A DNA stretch of 64,000 nt, from NCBI GenBank assembly GCA_947568835.1, contig OX387603.1:2501-66500 (forward strand), given 5' to 3'. The notes beneath the pieces were generated by a model. It saw only the letters and a program-made list of their open reading frames with translations, ran no database searches and was not told where the DNA came from. The first letter of the stretch is position 1; each line of letters begins with the position of its first letter. The translations under genes were made by a program, and so were the position numbers. The DNA is from Protonemura montana (taxonomy: Eukaryota > Arthropoda > Insecta > Plecoptera > Nemouridae). Shown here piece by piece: positions 55,651 through 64,000 of the stretch.

Positions 55651-56562
55651 TCTAGATACGCGCATTGGCAAACAAAAGAAGCATACGGTGTGATTGAAGA
55701 CAAGTCCGAAAAATGTTCAAAAAAATTCAATGGAATTTTTTTAGGAGAATTTAACAAGAATTCTCAGATAATCTTAAATCCACACGACTTTTCGAATTTT
55801 CAAAAAAGAAAACGAAATTCTAGTCTTCAAGACGATATTTTTGTGCGTTCTTAACTTCAGAATGCATTATCACAATGTTTAACAATGCATGTTGTCGATT
55901 ACCTATTATAATTACATTACTAGCAATGAAAAAAGCACTCGCAAGTAATTTTGGAGCGTCCTGGAATTGACATTTTGTATTTTCCAAGTGGAGGTCGCGA
56001 CACCCGCGTGAAAATGTTGGGTCTTTTTTTAACGTTTCGTTAAACGTTTCGTGCACAGCCGCATGCTAGGTGCAGTCCTGTATAGTCCTGTATACTACTA
56101 CTATACTTATTATATACTACTTCTACTATAGTCGCGTAATAAAAGATGTCGATGGTCCATGTATGGAAAGCTTAGCAACGCGAAAGTATGACATAAATAC
56201 AGAGATATTGTTCCATCAGACATAAATTATATTACAACTCATGTTTTAGTGTTTGAAACGATGTAATTAGAGTTTGTAATCAAAATAATTGTAATCACAT
56301 AAAGTGGTCAGAATGTTTACAGTAAAATAAAATTGTCTATTATGTCCGAGCACTTTAAGGGATAAAATCGTTTTTTAGTCAATGGAGTACTCATAAGCGC
56401 CATGTGGACATGATTATTCAACCATCCGTTCCATGAGGAATAAGGAAAGCGTTTCCAGCTCTGCCTCTGAGTCGGCAAATTGCAAAGGACTGTCTGTTCC
56501 TTTACTACCGCGCTTGCCGCCCTACCGCACTTGCAAATAGTTGTTGTCCAAAACACAACAAA
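55651..56562. other. Unrecognised sequence between the subtelomeric mosaic and a DNA transposon
   Basis: Not found elsewhere in the window. A plus-strand frame continues from the satellite unit to 55854 and encodes a Lys/Asn/Phe-rich stretch with no family I know. A minus-strand frame of 79 codons at 56317-56556 is likewise unassigned. A short repeat AACGTTTCGTTAAACGTTTCG lies at 56031. I make no gene call. Confidence 0.4.
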
Positions 56563-57043
56563 GGGTCATTCCATATCAAGTGCCCACACTCAAAACCTTC
56601 ACTATCTCAGAACTTGACGAAATTTTCAGGAGGGTTAGAACACCGGAAATAAAAAATCTCTTTTAAAGTTTTTTTCCATACGCCTAGCGGTTTGCCCGTG
56701 GCAGGGGATGGAAAAATAAAATATTTTACTTTTTGCCCCGCACGGCCATTCACTATATTCACTCTAGCGTTTGAACAAATAAACTTAAAACGATGGGATT
56801 AGTTCTAAAATGATAATCGTGCTTTCATTAACAAGAAAAAATGCATAAATTGCTTACTTATCAAGTTTAGGGGTAGAAAAAATCCACCCTTAAATTTCAA
56901 CCCTTAATAACTCGAGAAGTAATTTTTTTTTTTTTTTTGTTTTGTTGTGAAGCATCTCCTGTCTATTATCTTTCCATGAAAAAAAAATTAATCATTAACA
57001 GCCGTATGATCAGAAGTTATGAGATTTTTATTGTATAAATGTG
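56563..57043. repeat. Left terminal inverted repeat
   Basis: Long inverted repeat of the transposon, including an oligo-T run near 56922 and TTTCCATACGCCTAGCGG. Its inner edge fades at TTGTATAAATGTGTG. Confidence 0.88.
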
Positions 57044-57171
57044 TGTGCATTTAGTTGTGTTTCTGCAAGTCTGTTAGCATGGTCCATGCAATTCACCCGT
57101 AAATTGATAGATTATATAATTTTTCAGTTTAAAAATTGTGTGTAAGTACTACAAAGATTCTTTTTACTCAC

Positions 57172-59241
57172 TCATTTCTTCGTTTCACTCTGACCTATCA
57201 CTCTGGCTTCTTCGAACAACGGCGAGGAGGAGAACACCCGCGTGGCTACTGAGTGCTCAGACACGGGTACGAAGCAATGCAGTTTTTGCGTGCCGGGAAT
57301 TGGCCGGGATGACGCAAATCGTGTGGCTAGCAGCTGTTCTGTGTCTTGGTGCTCCTCAATAGTTCCGAATGTGAAGTTGATGGTCGGGATGGCTTCGACC
57401 GCCCAATCGAAGAGTTGCCGGGGTGTTATTATTTGCGACTCGTAGGGGCGCTGAAGACTCGCCCGCGCTGCCAGCCGCTTGACCGTCCCTCCGACGCCGT
57501 CGCAGGCGCTCTTCCCATGTGACGTCGCCGTGAAATGCCACTCCACGTCGGCCCCAAAGTCTCTTTGATAGTGGCACAAGTTGGCAAAATTTTTCCTATT
57601 TTTATATTGCGAGGCTGCCCCATCAGAAAAAAAGAACATCTTCTTTATGGTCTGAAATTTATTGTGCAAAAAGCTCACGAGTTTTTTTATGAATAGATGC
57701 ACTGCGACAGTGTTGTGGATCAAACTCTCGGAAATTACAACAAAGCTGATGTGGCGCTCTTCCCCGCCCTCTTTGTAATATGCCACGAAGGGGTGGATGG
57801 TGGCGGACGCATTGTTCCAGTGGAACCCCTGGGCCTCGTCTTGTAGCACGAACGCATAGTTTTCGGCAAAATCACAGATCACCAAAAACTCGCCGGGCAG
57901 GAGACCGCACTTGATGTCCGATTGGTGCGAAGATTGTTTTTTAGCAATAAAAGAGTGGCGGCACAGAGCAACTAATTTTGCACAAAAACTGTCCACGAAT
58001 TCCTCGGATGAATCGATGTGCGTTTGCAGGGTGCATCGGTCGGTGCTCTCCCACTGCTTGTAGATAACATTGTCCACCATTTCGTCGTCCAGCAGTTGCG
58101 TGAGGCGCTCCTTTAACGGCTCGATGCCCGGGCACTCCTCACACTCGCCTAGATGGCATTCGGGGAGGGGACTGTCGCAGACCAACTGCTCAAGGCAGTC
58201 GTGGTAAGATGTTATCGGATAAGATTGGTCCACTGTCAACTTCGTCAAGTCGGCACCGATGATCATTAGCTTGACGTTTTGGTGGATAGTGCACACGCAC
58301 ACCGAATGAGTCCCACTGGCACCAGGCAACACACAGTTCTTCGGCCGCAGCTCTGCAAATTTTGAAAATCCTATTTTTTTATTAGGAAATTTGTCCTTGA
58401 ATTGGGTATGGAGGTCCTTAAGGTTTGAGAGTACGAGCCTTTTCTGGATGTGCACTCGAGTGCCGCTCGCCTCCTTGACGGAAACATAGTCTTTCTTGCC
58501 CGGCATGGCTCGGCTCACATCGTCTGAATTGTAAAAAGATTTTACTCGGTCAACTGTGGCTCGGTCAATTGTTTTTCCTGGCTTTGGATTCGGGGTTGAC
58601 AAAATTCCCTTTTCCAGGACGAGCTTCTTTGCCTTGCGGACCATGCGCTCTGACGCTTGAAACTCTGCCACTGTTCGCCGGACAGAGCAGCTCTTCGGGA
58701 GGACAGTTAGAACATGCACTTTCTCGCTGTTGGATGTGGACGAGTGAAACTTCTCTTTCAGCTGATTAATCATTTCGCGACCATCAGCTGAATCTTGGCC
58801 ACTGTCGCTTTCAGCGTCGGAGGTAGTGGTTCTTTTAAGCGCACCTTCGAGTTTCTTCAATTTCTTCCTGGGATAACTGGATTGCGCCAACTTTTTCTTA
58901 ACAATGGGCGATTGCCCTAGCTCCGCCAAGCCCACGTTGATGTTAGACAAAGCAGCGTCTTGTCGGAAAAAATATGCTTGACTCTCGGCGTTTGCACCAC
59001 TGCAGCCGGGCTGCGAGTTGTCGCCATCGCTGGAGGTCGTCGTCGTCACTGGAGAGTCGCTGCTGATTGGTTTTACGTAGTTATTTAAATCTTTCCTACA
59101 TTTGGCACAGATTTTGCTTCCTACTGGAATCGAGGAAATCTTTTCAATCATCCACGGCTGGACGTTGAGGAGAGACTTCAGCTGTGTGTGGGAAACGTGT
59201 TTAAAAGGATTGCAGCACTTCGCTCGAGTAAACGAGTCCAT
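57172..59241 (-). CDS. DDE/D transposase, Sola-like (tentative)
   Basis: Encodes 689 residues from the ATG at 59241 (MDSFTRAKCCNPF). Upstream in-frame codons exist, but this ATG heads a Cys-rich N-terminus (CCNPF ... ICAKC) that probably binds zinc. Residues of about 60-160 are low-complexity. A helix-turn-helix-like stretch (RRTVAEFQASERMVRKAKKL) follows near 190-210. The central part has ASGTHSVCVCTIHQN and a Cys-rich loop (CHLGECEECPG). The catalytic region has three conserved acidic sites: CDFAENY (D457), FSDGAASQYKN (D540) and HGKSACDGVGG (D581). The protein would excise and insert the element in the nucleus. No stops or frameshifts. GC content is higher than in the flanks. Plus-strand ORFs here are shadows. 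Confidence 0.8.
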   Translation of the reverse strand: MDSFTRAKCCNPFKHVSHTQLKSLLNVQPWMIEKISSIPVGSKICAKCRKDLNNYVKPISSDSPVTTTTSSDGDNSQPGCSGANAESQAYFFRQDAALSNINVGLAELGQSPIVKKKLAQSSYPRKKLKKLEGALKRTTTSDAESDSGQDSADGREMINQLKEKFHSSTSNSEKVHVLTVLPKSCSVRRTVAEFQASERMVRKAKKLVLEKGILSTPNPKPGKTIDRATVDRVKSFYNSDDVSRAMPGKKDYVSVKEASGTRVHIQKRLVLSNLKDLHTQFKDKFPNKKIGFSKFAELRPKNCVLPGASGTHSVCVCTIHQNVKLMIIGADLTKLTVDQSYPITSYHDCLEQLVCDSPLPECHLGECEECPGIEPLKERLTQLLDDEMVDNVIYKQWESTDRCTLQTHIDSSEEFVDSFCAKLVALCRHSFIAKKQSSHQSDIKCGLLPGEFLVICDFAENYAFVLQDEAQGFHWNNASATIHPFVAYYKEGGEERHISFVVISESLIHNTVAVHLFIKKLVSFLHNKFQTIKKMFFFSDGAASQYKNRKNFANLCHYQRDFGADVEWHFTATSHGKSACDGVGGTVKRLAARASLQRPYESQIITPRQLFDWAVEAIPTINFTFGTIEEHQDTEQLLATRFASSRPIPGTQKLHCFVPVSEHSVATRVFSSSPLFEEARVIGQSETKK

Positions 59242-59860
59242 GATTAAATTACATAAAATATACAAAACTAAACGCTGTGATTATAACTATTAAATAAACT
59301 AGCTATTACTATACTATTGCTATTAATTAAAAATATGTTCACAAGACACTTCCAACGGTATTATTAACACCCCTCAATTCACGACGCACAAAAATAATGC
59401 AAAGAAAACTTCGAATCACTCGTCTACTTGCACTGAGCTAAGTGTTTTGCGACTGACCAAGAAACCAATGCAGAAACAACTGAATTCGCTGTCTCACGGC
59501 TAAACTTCCGGCCATAAGGGTTGAAAAGAGAAACAGGTAGCAAGGGCTGCACGTGTTCGTGGTGGGATTCTTTAAATAGAAGTAGGTAAAATATGAATTT
59601 CGTCAGATCCGTGGTCATAATGCACGGCAGAAACACAGACCTAGTATCGTGACCAGAGCCACATATTATCATGTTTATAGCACAAAGCCCAAAAATATCA
59701 CATCCTTATAATAAAATTTTAATTGCTCGACTCCATCCCAAATTCAAATCTTTTCAAGCTTTATTTATGCTATGACAAACTTAGCATAATCGAATGCTTC
59801 TGAATTCAATTTGGTTCATGCTCAACAAACTATTTAGCAAAAGCACTTCTAAATTCATAC

Positions 59861-60341
59861 ACATCTATACAATAAAAATCTCATAACTTCTGATCATACG
59901 GCTGTTAATGATTAATTTTTTTTTCATGGAAAGATAATAGACAGGAGATGCTTCACAACAAAACAAAAAAAAAAAAAAAAATTACTTCTCGAGTTATTAA
60001 GGGTTGAAATTTAAGGGTGGATTTTTTCTACCCCTAAACTTGATAAGTAAGCAATTTATGCATTTTTTCTTGTTAATGAAAGCACGATTATCATTTTAGA
60101 ACTAATCCCATCGTTTTAAGTTTATTTGTTCAAACGCTAGAGTGAATATAGTGAATGGCCGTGCGGGGCAAAAAGTAAAATATTTTATTTTTCCATCCCC
60201 TGCCACGGGCAAACCGCTAGGCGTATGGAAAAAAACTTTAAAAGAGATTTTTTATTTCCGGTGTTCTAACCCTCCTGAAAATTTCGTCAAGTTCTGAGAT
60301 AGTGAAGGTTTTGAGTGTGGGCACTTGATATGGAATGACCC
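59861..60341. repeat. Right terminal inverted repeat
   Basis: Inverted copy of the left repeat; the oligo-A run at 59965-59980 corresponds to the left T-run. It lies upstream of the transposase start, so it probably contains the promoter. Confidence 0.88.
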
Positions 60342-61049
60342 CAAAGCGTTCAGGGTGCCCGTGAAACCTTTTTCTCACCGAAATCTATCGATGACTAGTT
60401 TATTGTACCCGTCCCTTCGCTTTCATCCCGCCAGATAAAAGCTTGATCGCAGCCGACGGGATGGGAGGCCGTGGGGTCAAAATCCGGTGGGTGTTTGCGA
60501 CAACACTAGCTAATTGCTTAGGTTTCGCGGCGGTGGCTGAACCGGGGCCCCGTTTGTGTCGGTGTCGCGAGGCCCGAATGACAGGCGTACAATGTTATTC
60601 CGTAAGTCTACAAAAGTGTTCTTAGAAATTTTCCCAAAATTCTGTTTGGAACCCTGATTTGTGGGTTTAAGCACGAAAATCAAATTTAAAAAATCCAGCC
60701 GGCTGGGGCCCCAGGGGCCCCGGCCGGATGAAGGCCCCGGCGGCATTTGCCGCCTGGCTGCCCTGGCCAGTCCGACACTGGACATGAGTCTTAAAACCAT
60801 AATGTGTGTGTGTTTGTTTGTTCGCGCTTCAGCGGCCAAACGCTTGCGTTGCTTTGAACCGAATTTGCAGAGCACATTTTTATGTTCTCAACTTCGACCC
60901 CCCATGCGTTTTTCAGAATAATCGGTCAAATAGTTATGATAAAATAAGCACATTTTTAGATTTTGAATACACTTTTCGGAGTACATATTATTTTGTTCGT
61001 CTCACATGCTTATTTCAGTAATTTCTGTCCCGTCTTCTAATTGTCCATA
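60342..61049. other. Unrecognised sequence right of the transposon
   Basis: Continues the sequence left of the transposon after one CAAA. It includes a GC-rich stretch (60690-60790) with the palindrome GGGGCCCCAGGGGCCCC. The ORFs of 60-121 codons on both strands resemble nothing I know, and I make no gene call. Confidence 0.4.
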
Positions 61050-61255
61050 TATTTCCTCCCCTATACAGTATAATATGCAGTCCCTTGGATCTCAATGCTC
61101 TAAATCCGATGTGTATAATTGAATTTGTTATTGATTTTTTTTTTTATTAGAACACGTGTGAGACTGAAATATTTGCGTTCTCGTCATGTGGAGAAAGCCC
61201 AAATTTCCCGACACGGAAAAAAAATAGTGCAACTGCTCGCAAACATTACCCGTAC
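61050..61255. repeat. Left arm of a large inverted repeat
   Basis: Contains ACACGTGTGAGACTGAAATA and TTGCGTTCTCGTCATGTGG, which recur in reverse complement at 62760-63010. The inner 110 bp match closely, the outer part only in blocks (TCCTCCC ... GCAGTCC). Confidence 0.7.
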
Positions 61256-61930
61256 TTCGTTGGTGCCCATACGAATAATGTCCTTGTTGACAAGACCCAT
61301 GTCGTCCTTCGGGGTCTTTTCCGACTTAAACTGAGTCAAAACGAAGCTTTTCTGCTGGCTTCTAAGAGAAAAATCCAAGACGGGATTAAATCTTATTTGC
61401 TGATAGAAAAAAGACAAATAGCTGTCTAAATAAAGGGATGCGCCTGAGGTGCAGAACAGTCTTGGCGCGATTTATGAAAAAAATTCGCTAATTTCACAAT
61501 CTTTGAGTGGATTTAGTGTCGTTTGCAAAATAACCTCGTCAGCTTTGCTCCCTGACCGGGGCAAAGGTTTGGCCCGTTGCGCTCGTGGGAGTAAGTCATG
61601 CATGGTTTGATACGCACTTGAATCCGATATTCAAATCCATCTCGATATAAATCTTCAAAGTCGCCGGGTAAGCACGCACGAGTCACGTTAAGGGAAATTA
61701 CAATTTGGGTGTTGATGTCAGATTTGTCAACATGTGTGGAGTCAGGCGTGAGAGTGATCGACTTCTAGAGGACTCTGAGTGGATGGCGAAAGGTGGATTA
61801 TTACAACTACATGGATATTTGCTGTGAATTGAGTTGCGTATTGCGCGAATGAGTGGCATAAAAAAATCCATGTAAGCAAACGTAATCTCACGCAGTTCTT
61901 GATTAACGCCCGGCGTCGCTTAGGGCATCT
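61256..61930. other. Unrecognised sequence inside the inverted repeat, left part
   Basis: No family recognised. Minus-strand frames of 77 and 94 codons exist, but nothing supports them. If the inverted repeat is an old transposon, this would be its decayed interior. Confidence 0.35.
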
Positions 61931-62154
61931 TGTAACGTTCCCGCCACTTTGTGCGGTTAGTAACCTGTCCCTCCACCGGGGCAGGTAGGTAGGGACAGAG
62001 ACGATCCGAAAGGGCTGCGACCCCAAGGAGAGGCAGTTGACTTCGGTCCTCCGAATGTACCACCGGTCCGCCGGATTAACATCTCTTTGAATAAATCATT
62101 GTTTTCATCCTATCTCTTGGCTTCGTTCTTTATTGTGATAAGCGAAACCTTACA
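61931..62154 (+). mobile_element. Solo LTR of the gypsy family
   Basis: 224 bp matching the LTRs at 7571 and 10389, with a one-base deletion (AGGGACAG for AGGGTACAG) and G/A changes at two sites. It is flanked by ATCT on both sides, a 4-bp target duplication. No internal region is present, so it arose by LTR-LTR recombination. Confidence 0.92.
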
Positions 62155-62759
62155 ATCTCAAAGGGCACATCGACACCGTCACTACAATATCAGTTCCTTG
62201 GATCGCAATTTTGGTTACTACCTCAGTCTTGTTCTGTCATTTTCCTGGTCACATAGTGCCTTTTTGTAATAACAACATTCAGAATACCTAGTATGTATCA
62301 TATACATTCGCTGTTTTGTCGGCTTTCGGCACTCGACTCAAAGGCTAGCGGCTTAGAGAGATGTGGAAATTTGAACTAGCTTTAAACAGTAACTGAGAGT
62401 GCCGTCCCAAGAATTGTAGTCCAAAGTTTGGGTAGGGATGGTCATAAATGTACTGTAAGAAGAGGTCACTTTTGCTGAGATATAGTAAATTCAGGATAGG
62501 AATCGCCAATGACAGAAACACTGTCTTGCAAAATTCACCCATAAGGGCCAATGATTTCATCCTAATATGTATACGTCCTCTTCGGGTAAGTGACACCCTA
62601 GTTACACAAAGTATTTTTGCCGACAATAAACCACAACTATCAACCAATGATTCCACTATTTACTTATAAAAAACAAGAAGAGCTACCCCCCCCCCCCCCC
62701 CCACCCCACCCCACACACAAAAGAAGATCGTCAAGCGTCCACCCACCTTTTTTTTTTTT
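62155..62759. other. Unrecognised sequence inside the inverted repeat, right part
   Basis: No recognised gene. A minus-strand frame of 103 codons (62345-62656) has a hydrophobic middle but no known motif. A C-rich microsatellite lies at 62687-62715. Confidence 0.35.
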
Positions 62760-63010
62760 TAGAAATTAACCACTGCGGGTAATGTTTGCGAGCAGTTGGA
62801 TTATTCATTCTTTCATCGTGTCGGGAAATTTGGGCTTTCCCCACATGACGAGAACGCAAATATTTCATTCTCACACGTGTTCTGAGACAGCTAAAAAATA
62901 GCGATATCAAACTCAATTTTCAGTGATATTCACATCGAAGTGACCACAGATTGAGAAAGTATGATAGATTTAAGAACCAAAGGACTGCTTACTATACCTT
63001 ATATGGGAGG
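62760..63010. repeat. Right arm of a large inverted repeat
   Basis: Reverse complement of the left arm. Both arms have a T-run nearby and an open frame encoding RTRVR(L/M)KYLRSRHV, which may be a relic of coding sequence or chance. Confidence 0.7.
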
Positions 63011-64000
63011 AAATCGAACAAGATACCTTGCGCTAAATTTGATTGAGAATAACTTTAACTGGGATTATTATTATATACACCCGCATTATAAAAGTATAAT
63101 CTAATATATTCTTTCTTATCACATTTTCTGGAAGTGCACGTCAGGCAAATTTCCAGTGTTATTGGGACTTTCTTTTATCACGGCCAAACTATCGCTGCAT
63201 ACCGGAAAACTTGAAGCAGTAGGCACGAAAAAACTACTGATTTTAGGAATTTTCTTCACTGTCTTGTTATTGTCACATTTACTACGCCTTTTTTGCGCCC
63301 CGCGATGGCCCCGTGGTGACTGCCGTAAGCCACCTAAAAGCATTTTTTCCCATGATTGAGAAAAATTAGCTATAGTCTAGGAATATCGAGCGGCTATCTC
63401 TTCAAATAGAAAAGTTAGGATATTCGGTGTTATATAAAGCTGAAATTTTGATATTATGTGCATAACACCATGACACAACTATTGTCACAAACCCGGACAA
63501 AAAATTTTCATCGGAAGACATTCAAAAAAATTACCAAAGTCAAAATTTCTTAAAAAATGAAAATTTCTTAAAAGTTGAATAAGTATGTCATTTTTGAATT
63601 TATAAACGTCTAGTTTCCGCAGAAGCCTAGGCATTAATACGTTATATCGATGCCGTTTTTAAAAAACATCAAAAAGTTTTTTCTAACCTATGATATGAGC
63701 CAAAAAGTAGCTAAAAAAACGCAAAAAAAATATATACCACTTTTCACTTACTGCCACGGGACTAAATATTGGCCAAATGTTATAAAACGAGTTTGTGAAG
63801 ATAGCTCAAATCATTGTCTACAAGACTGCAGATCTAACTTTTTGAACACGTCAAGTTCACAACTGAGATTTTTGCTTTTCCCTACGAGAGGTAACTCTTG
63901 GCGCGCTGCCAAGCGCCGATAAGCCGTGCGGCATGCTATTGCTTGGAACGCTCTTGATACATCCATGCGTGCGTACATCATTGAAGCGTTTCTTCGTCGG
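63011..64000. other. Unrecognised AT-rich sequence at the right end
   Basis: Small ORFs at 63119-63359 and 63650-63922 lack recognisable domains. A short hairpin (TTGGCGCGCTGCCAAG) lies at 63897. I see no RNA gene or mobile element. Confidence 0.35.

Larger units (their letters stand above)
56563..60341 (-). mobile_element. DNA transposon with 481-bp terminal inverted repeats, apparently intact
   Basis: 3779 bp. The ends GGGTCATTCCATATCAAGTG are inverted copies of one another for about 481 bp (56563-57043 and 59861-60341) and match by eye except in the long T-run and the innermost bases. CAAA flanks both sides as a 4-bp target duplication. One long ORF on the minus strand encodes a DDE/D-type transposase. 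The 4-bp duplication and the transposase pattern make a Sola-like superfamily my best guess; this is not certain. Confidence 0.85.

Noticed and set aside
57138-57445. Plus-strand ORFs across the transposase
   Set aside because: Shadows of the minus-strand transposase.
60690-60790. GC-rich palindromic stretch as an RNA gene or terminator
   Set aside because: Strong self-complementarity but no A/B boxes, no known fold and no repeat copies in the window.

Overview
The window looks like one chromosome end of an arthropod, most likely an insect (inference). The evidence is a terminal array of a 5-bp repeat whose C-rich strand reads inward, intron-containing animal-type transposons (EnSpm/CACTA with a DUF4806 partner gene, a LINE of the CR1/Jockey type, a Ty3/gypsy element, PIF/Harbinger and other MITEs), and no conventional host protein gene. 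I cannot name the species.

Layout. 1-1765 is an almost pure (CCAAA)n array, i.e. TTTGG on the G-rich strand. 1984-3690 is a subtelomeric satellite of about 32-bp units in a higher-order repeat of about 250 bp. 3.7-55.65 kb is a mosaic of a few subtelomeric modules used again and again: A (GC-rich, with a 12-bp minisatellite), H (about 1 kb, only in some copies), B (41-bp satellite), C-D-E (a 1.34-kb unit, three tandem copies at 4.85-12.56 kb and single copies at 25.8 and 36.25 kb), F (about 3 kb, carrying a tRNA-Leu fragment, a tRNA-Gly-like gene and a 15-bp minisatellite) and G (large arrays of 85/92-bp units that resemble the middle of 5S rRNA, including its internal pol III promoter). Order: A B (CDE)x3 F G | A H B G | A B CDE F G | A H B CDE F G(truncated).

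Because each module exists in several copies, insertions can be placed to the base by comparison with empty copies. A small MITE (5387-5965) and a deleted gypsy element (7571-10613) sit in single copies of C-D-E. The third copy of F has received a 10.3-kb EnSpm element (38999-49318), a Harbinger-like MITE (49942-50739) and a LINE (51041-54235). The EnSpm element has a transposase ORF and, downstream on the same strand, a spliced DUF4806 gene whose middle consists of serially duplicated, frame-neutral exons.

The module mosaic ends inside a 5S-like unit near 55.65 kb. Beyond it lie mostly unrecognised sequence, an apparently intact DNA transposon with near-identical 481-bp terminal inverted repeats (56563-60341, transposase on the minus strand), a solo LTR of the same gypsy family (61931-62154) and an old inverted repeat around it. 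The protein genes I can support all belong to mobile elements. The possibly functional non-transposon content is the telomere-like array, the tRNA-Gly-like genes and the 5S-like repeats.
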